Part shown: positions 1-64,000 of the stretch, piece after piece
Layout of the letters: the number at the start of each line of letters is the position of its first letter
Position numbering within the stretch: position 1 is the stretch's first letter
Assembly (NCBI RefSeq): GCF_041146395.1
Contig: NC_090999.1
Coordinates: 64,733,001-64,797,000 of the forward strand
Length of the DNA stretch: 64,000 nt
Source of the DNA: Eulemur rufifrons
Taxonomy: Eukaryota; Chordata; Mammalia; Primates; Lemuridae
Direction of reading: 5' to 3'
The notes under the pieces: model-generated
Seen by the model: only the letters and a program-made list of their open reading frames with translations
What the model was told of the DNA's origin: nothing
Database searches by the model: none
Program-made: the position numbers and the translations under genes

Positions 1-3000
1 AATCAGGATGTTCTGTTATTTCACTTTTGTTTCTTCCCTTTCCTCTGCATGTTTAATTTCAGTTTCGTATTTAATCATTTTCAGAGGAAAGAAATTGCTT
101 TAAAAAGGCTTTCCTGATTTCTGCCATTATGCATAATTCATCCTATTTTCATCTGTCTTAGGCTCTTGCTTTGACAGAAAATCCTGTTAAATATACAAAA
201 TGAATTATTTCCATCATATGTTTCATTATAAAGACGATATGTTTAAGATGAAAACTTTTCTTTATACACTGACTCTAGTAAGTCCAAATAATTTAATAGT
301 TTTTACATGAAACCAAAATGTGTTAATATGTCACATTGTTAATAGTCACATTGGAAAATAACTATTATTAACTATTAGGAGGAACATAGTATGATACTAT
401 TTTTCCTATGTGACCCCAAGGCCGCAAGTTCCCCACCCCATTCTGGGCCATTAGTTTGTCATATCATGCAGTATTAAAAAATCATTGATAAATGTAAACT
501 CTTGCTTCAAGTAGACAGTTTTATTGTATTTCAATGTAAGATTTAATTCTCAGGCAGCAGAATAAAATTTAAAGTACAAGCTTTAAATAAATGGGGTGAC
601 AGTATTACAGCAATTTTTATTTTTTCATTGCTTTTTTCATATTCTGATTATTTAACATTGGTTTTTGTACATCAATATTTTAGAACAGCCAGATAGGAAA
701 GATTTAAGATTTTAAAACCACTCAAACTTCCCTTCTTTGGCAACATATTTTGAAATAACCTACTAGATAGCTTTTGAAACTCTTAAATACATAAATAAAA
801 TGCAAGTAGTAGGAAAAGTTTATATGTTTAAAACTCTTGTATGCCTCTGATAATAGTGGCTTTGAAGAACTACAAAAATTTTTGTTTGAATACCAAGATG
901 ATATTCACAGATATATTGAATTTCATTTGTCTAGTATTTCTGAAAAGACCTATTATTTTGTAAAGGAAATTTGCTTAAAGGATTTTTTTAAAACGATTCT
1001 CTAGAAATGAGAGCAGCATTTTCCCCTAGTTAAGGGCATATGCTTTATAATCTACATGTGGCTTCATCAATATGTGTTTGTATGTACTCTTCATCAGACT
1101 CAATTATTATTTCTAGCAACAGAGTATGTTCTTTGTTAAGTTTTTATATATTGCCAGTCTATATTAATGAGTATTAAGAACTATGTTATTTAACCCACAT
1201 AAATGTTTAGTTAAAAAAATTGGATGAGTAATATGGTAAAGAGTTCCTTATGCAAGAAGCTATTTACATTTTATTTACTGATGATAGTATTTTACATGTA
1301 TGATTACTTTTTCATAAGAAACCAACTCCTATTATGTACACTTTATAATTTTATACTGACCAGGCCAAATCCTTGTATTTTTTTCGAAGCATTTGTTCCA
1401 TTGAAGAGCCTTATCCCTAAAGGTACTTTCCTTATGTGCTGTATCTGAATTTTAGGATTTTGGAGGGTTAATATATTGCACCCCTTTTCCTCTTTTGGAG
1501 TCAGTTGAGAAAGATGAAAATCAGGTATATTGAGGTCAAGACATCAGCTTTTTTACTGAATAAAAATTTGTTCGAAGGAGATGGGTTTGATGTGCTTCTT
1601 GGTGCATGACCTCTGAATTGACTTATCCACACAGGCGTTGCAGGACTACTATTGACAGCTCCTTGGGACGTGTGAGAAAGCATTCATATGAACCTTCTTT
1701 GCAAATATGCAGATACACTGAATAAAACATATCCATTTAGTTCTCTCAAGGAACTTCTCCTCCTAAAGAGAGGAGTGATGAAGGGAGAGAGAAACCAGGA
1801 GTACTGTTACCCTAGCTGAGTTTCTCCTACAAACTCTAAGCAAGAAGAAACAAAGATTCACTCCTAACTCTGAATAATGCTTTAAATTGTTTATAGTGAG
1901 ACTTTGTTTCAATTTGTATTTTAAATGAATCTCAACCTTTAAATAAATATGTATGTGTGTATATTTAATGTCTATATAGTTTAGTCTTTGAAAATAGAAT
2001 TTCTATAAAGAACATTTTACATTTAATCAGCTGTGTGTTGTTAGTCCTGGGCTCAAATAGTTAACAGTTTTTGAAGTTTACTTTTAATTGTGTTGAAAGA
2101 AAGGTATTGTTTCTTTGGTTGTTGAAAATAGCCACTGCTGGTGAACTGCCTATGGCATTAGTTAAATATTAATCCACAGCTATGGTGACAAAATTGTTAG
2201 AGAAATGACAAATTGCCCTGATTTCTCTAGTCCCTGCTTCCCTCATCTGTAAAGAGATTTTTATCTAAGATGCTATCCCATTTTTACAGTTCTAACCTCA
2301 TGTAAATAAAATTGTACTCTACTTAGAAATTATGTGAGTTATGTACCCCCTAAACACAAAGTACTTTGTAAACTACACTGAAGTATGGATTAAGGTCCCT
2401 GTAAAAATAAACTTGTAAAAACCATGTGACTCTCAGTCTATCTTGTAAGTGATGAAATTAATATATGATGCAAAGTTAAGAAATTGGGAATAGGATCCAG
2501 GATCATTATGTTTACCTACTGTACTAAATTATTGTATGTAAATGCTGTGGGATCGTGAGTTCTGTTTAATATTATCTTCTCCAGTGACTTATACATGTTC
2601 TTTAGTATCTGTCCACACTTTAAAAATCAATATAAAATCCTATTGTTTCATTGTCCACAGTGGTACTTGTTTCAAAAGCCCTTAGCAACAGTAGTTTTAA
2701 AATGAAGCTACTGTTAAAGTTTCTATCCTTTTCGAGAGAATTCTATTAATTCATCAGTGTGATTTGGTGGCAAGTAATGTAGTAATGCCGACTTTTAATG
2801 TTAAAACCAGAAAAAAAAAAAATCTCTATTTAAGGTCACATTTTGAGAAAAAAAACTTTTAAAACTAGTTTCTATTGTATGTAATTTTAACATTGGTATT
2901 TACAGTTAAGCCTTACATGTTTAATGATTTTAGTTTTTATTTTAGCACTCAGTTAAGAAAAAATAATAATGTCAATCCTGTGAATATCTTTAACATATGT

Positions 3001-3027
3001 TGTCTTCCGTATGTGTATTTATGTTAG
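1..3027 (+). other. SLF1 intron 1 (5' end outside window)
   Basis: AT-rich, without a CpG-rich promoter-like stretch and without a repeat family I could recognise. Two short ORFs (74 and 60 codons) have no family resemblance or splice context. The gene's promoter and first non-coding exon are presumably upstream. Confidence 0.6.
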
Positions 3028-61953
<58,926 letters not shown>

Positions 61954-62445
61954 TGGTGCTAAAAAGTATGGATCAAGTTACTAAACCTGTTCAACTTGTC
62001 ATTTATTATGGACTTCATAGTTTATTGACAAATTTTAATTTATTTATTGACAAACTTGGCAGCCTTGCTGAATTTTAAAAGCACTTTTAAAAGAACTTCT
62101 GCAAAGCTATAGTATCAGCTTCTGACTTTTTCCAGTGTGTAAAATTTGTCTTGAGTAAAAATAGTTTTGTTTGGTATATACTAGCTTCATTAATCTTTAA
62201 TTTTTTTGTTCTGAAAGTGATATTATTTATCCATTGTACATGTAAAAACTTAAATATTTTTTCAAATCAAAATGTAATCTGTTTATTTTAGGTGTTCTGG
62301 ATCTTAGAATCATGGCAAGGATATTCATACAAATGTGTACCTATAAACATGTAGCTCCCTGTTTCTTCTCTATAGGATGTTGGGCTAAAATATGCATTTA
62401 CGTTTCGTGTTTCTAAAATAAACATTTCTAAGATTTACAATAATT
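61954..62445 (+). other. SLF1: SLF1 proximal 3' UTR
   Basis: AT-rich non-coding sequence directly after the TGA, with no recognised repeat. The extent is inferred from the first good AATAAA at 62417; the true cleavage site was not determined. Confidence 0.7.
62417..62422 (+). terminator. Poly(A) signal AATAAA (proximal)
   Basis: Canonical hexamer 464 nt after the stop, followed about 30 nt later by a T/G-rich stretch (ttcttttggttttt) that could serve as the downstream element. Confidence 0.7.
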
Positions 62446-63159
62446 AATATTCTTTTGGTTTTTAAATGCAATGAATATGCAAAATATGACAGTTTAATCC
62501 CTTAATCTGTTTTATTTTAGTAGTTCATGTATAAGGTATATTATTGCTCCATGTAATCAATGTTGCATAAGTGAAAACATTCTACATAATAAGTTTTATT
62601 AAATATTAAGATTGTAAGTGGCATCTAAGTAATAGAGTTGAGTTTATTTAAAATCATAATGTGCAGTATGAATTTACAGAGTAGTAATGTTTCAATTTGC
62701 AGTTTTTTTCCTAATAGCAGTTTATATTAAAACTAAAAGAAAAGGTTATGGATAACCACTTTTGAAATTGAAGTTGCTTCACTAGTGGGAATAAGTTACA
62801 TTGTGATACAGCTGGAAAGGAAACATTAAAACTTCCATTTAATTTTTATATAACTAAAGCGATGACTTTACAGCAATTAATCTGCTAAAGAAGCACACTT
62901 CACTTTTATCTTTTTAACAAGATACAAAAATGCTCAGTTATATTACTGGGCTTATAATGTAAATTGAAAACTGTACATTAATATAAAAAACATTTTTAAG
63001 TAAGTAATTTTTTACACACACTGTAAGAAGTAGTTTCTATTTTGCCTTCAAATTTGACATTATGCAAATCCCTTTTTATTATTTACTTAATCTGCCAAAG
63101 TATCAGAACATGACATAGCAGAAACTATCTAAGGGTAGTTTAAAAATACTCAATCCAGG

Positions 63160-63165
63160 AATAAA
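63160..63165 (+). terminator. Possible distal poly(A) signal AATAAA
   Basis: Canonical hexamer followed by 'gtgtttcccctgggtg'. It could support a longer 3' UTR isoform; no evidence of use can be seen. Confidence 0.3.
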
Positions 63166-63277
63166 GTGTTTCCCCTGGGTGATGAATAAGAACATTTTTA
63201 TTCCAAGGAGTACCACTTTACTTCGTTTGTAAAGGCATCTGGGATCGTGTTTGCTTAGTAAACTAATATAAACTTAT

Positions 63278-63450
63278 AAACATAGGTTTTGACATCAGAC
63301 ACAGTTTCGAATCCTTGTCTAGTTTCTTAATAACTAAATTACAAAGCAAATTCTTTTCTGAGCTTTGGTTTTCTTACATGTAAAATGGAAAAAACACCAG
63401 ATATCTTTGTCATGATAGAATTAAGTTAGCCTATCACATTATATGATACT
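63278..63450 (+). repeat. MIR SINE, sense
   Basis: 'ttttgacatcagacacagtt', 'tcgaatccttgtctagtttc' and 'ttcttacatgtaaaatggaa' match MIR from its start to its middle. Confidence 0.7.
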
Positions 63451-63958
63451 TAATGTTATTTCTTTTCTAATGCTTACGTCTTCTTTTGGCTATAATGAAT
63501 CATTTAAGCAAAAGACAAGATAGTAATTGCTTAAGTTGGTAGTAATTCTGAAGTAATTAATGTAATCAACATCATGAGTTAGGATTTTGCACTGTTGAGA
63601 AAAAGTTTTCTGAATGAGTTCATAAGAAATATTTGTTTAGTTGCACTTAACGTTAATATTTCATAATTGACATCTATCTGCTTGCTTCTACAAGCCATAA
63701 TGATATGAAGTGTGAAACACTCAAATGCCATTGAGGTTTCTGCCTTCAAGAAAGTATTGTCACAGTTTTCAGTAAGTCCAGTGTAGCAAACATGGGTTAC
63801 TATGTTCTGGACCTAGTTAACAATACCAGTAGGTAAGTATGAATTTAAACTTGCAATGAAAACCTCTTTTCCAGTATTATTTCTTTTATTCTATTTTAGG
63901 AAACATAATTGTTGCCTTACATCTATTATAGAAGTATAGGAAGAAGAAATTCCAAATG

Positions 63959-63964
63959 AATAAA
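63959..63964 (+). terminator. Possible distal poly(A) signal AATAAA at window end
   Basis: Hexamer in 'gaaataaaattt'-like context close to the end of the window. Use by SLF1 is uncertain. Confidence 0.2.
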
Positions 63965-64000
63965 ATTTATTTTATGGTCCGAGTCCTAGCTTTTCAGTTG

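Larger units (their letters stand above)
62446..64000. other. Downstream flank or extended 3' UTR; MIR inside
   Basis: AT-rich sequence with no ORF of note. A MIR copy lies at about 63278-63450. Otherwise nothing recognised apart from the distal AATAAA motifs. Confidence 0.5.

Noticed and set aside
1224..1683. Short ORFs in intron 1
   Set aside because: No domain, conserved motif or regulatory context; treated as chance.

Overview
The window is mammalian nuclear DNA, almost certainly from a primate and most likely a lemur. It is AT-rich, has no compact ORFs, and is dense in Alu, L1, L2, MIR, Tigger and MaLR repeats. Several Alus (about 48.4-48.8 kb and 58.97-59.31 kb) carry the strepsirrhine wording: a 'gagtgagtgccgtggcgtcag' left arm, a middle region with 'ggccagataatttctttcta' or close variants, and 'cccagagtgctaggattaca'. 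The species call is recognition from memory, not a search.

There is one protein-coding gene, SLF1 (also ANKRD32 or BRCTx), on the + strand. It is the SMC5/6 complex localization factor with N-terminal BRCT domains and C-terminal ankyrin repeats. I placed 20 coding exons from the ATG at 3028 to the TGA at 61953. All have GT-AG borders and all phases join, giving 3189 nt or 1062 codons. The 5' non-coding exon and promoter are not seen and are probably upstream. The 3' UTR starts at 61954, with AATAAA at 62417 and later candidates.

Layout: 1-3027, intron 1. 3028-4785, exons 1-3 (first BRCT and start of the second). 4786-17503, a large intron packed with nested L1s, Tigger-like DNA transposons, an Alu and a MaLR LTR. 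17504-17672, exon 4 (rest of the second BRCT). 19950-24842, four phase-0 'cassette' exons (5-8) that look like diverged copies of one module, interspersed with three decayed copies. 26.6-33.47 kb, one near-complete antisense L1 with a minisatellite-like 5' UTR. 33939-55888, exons 9-17 (helical middle region) with Alus, two 7SL-like FLAM monomers, MER2, MER5A, MER20, L2 and MIR in the introns. 57840-58531, exons 18-19 (ankyrin repeats). 61472-61953, last exon.

The most interesting structure is the cassette-exon array in SLF1: repeated duplication of a roughly 120-150 nt symmetric exon with its flanks, in which some copies stayed coding and others died by splice-site loss, stop codons and frameshift. 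No CRISPR, operon, tRNA, rRNA or clear small-RNA gene was seen, and no unfamiliar protein system.
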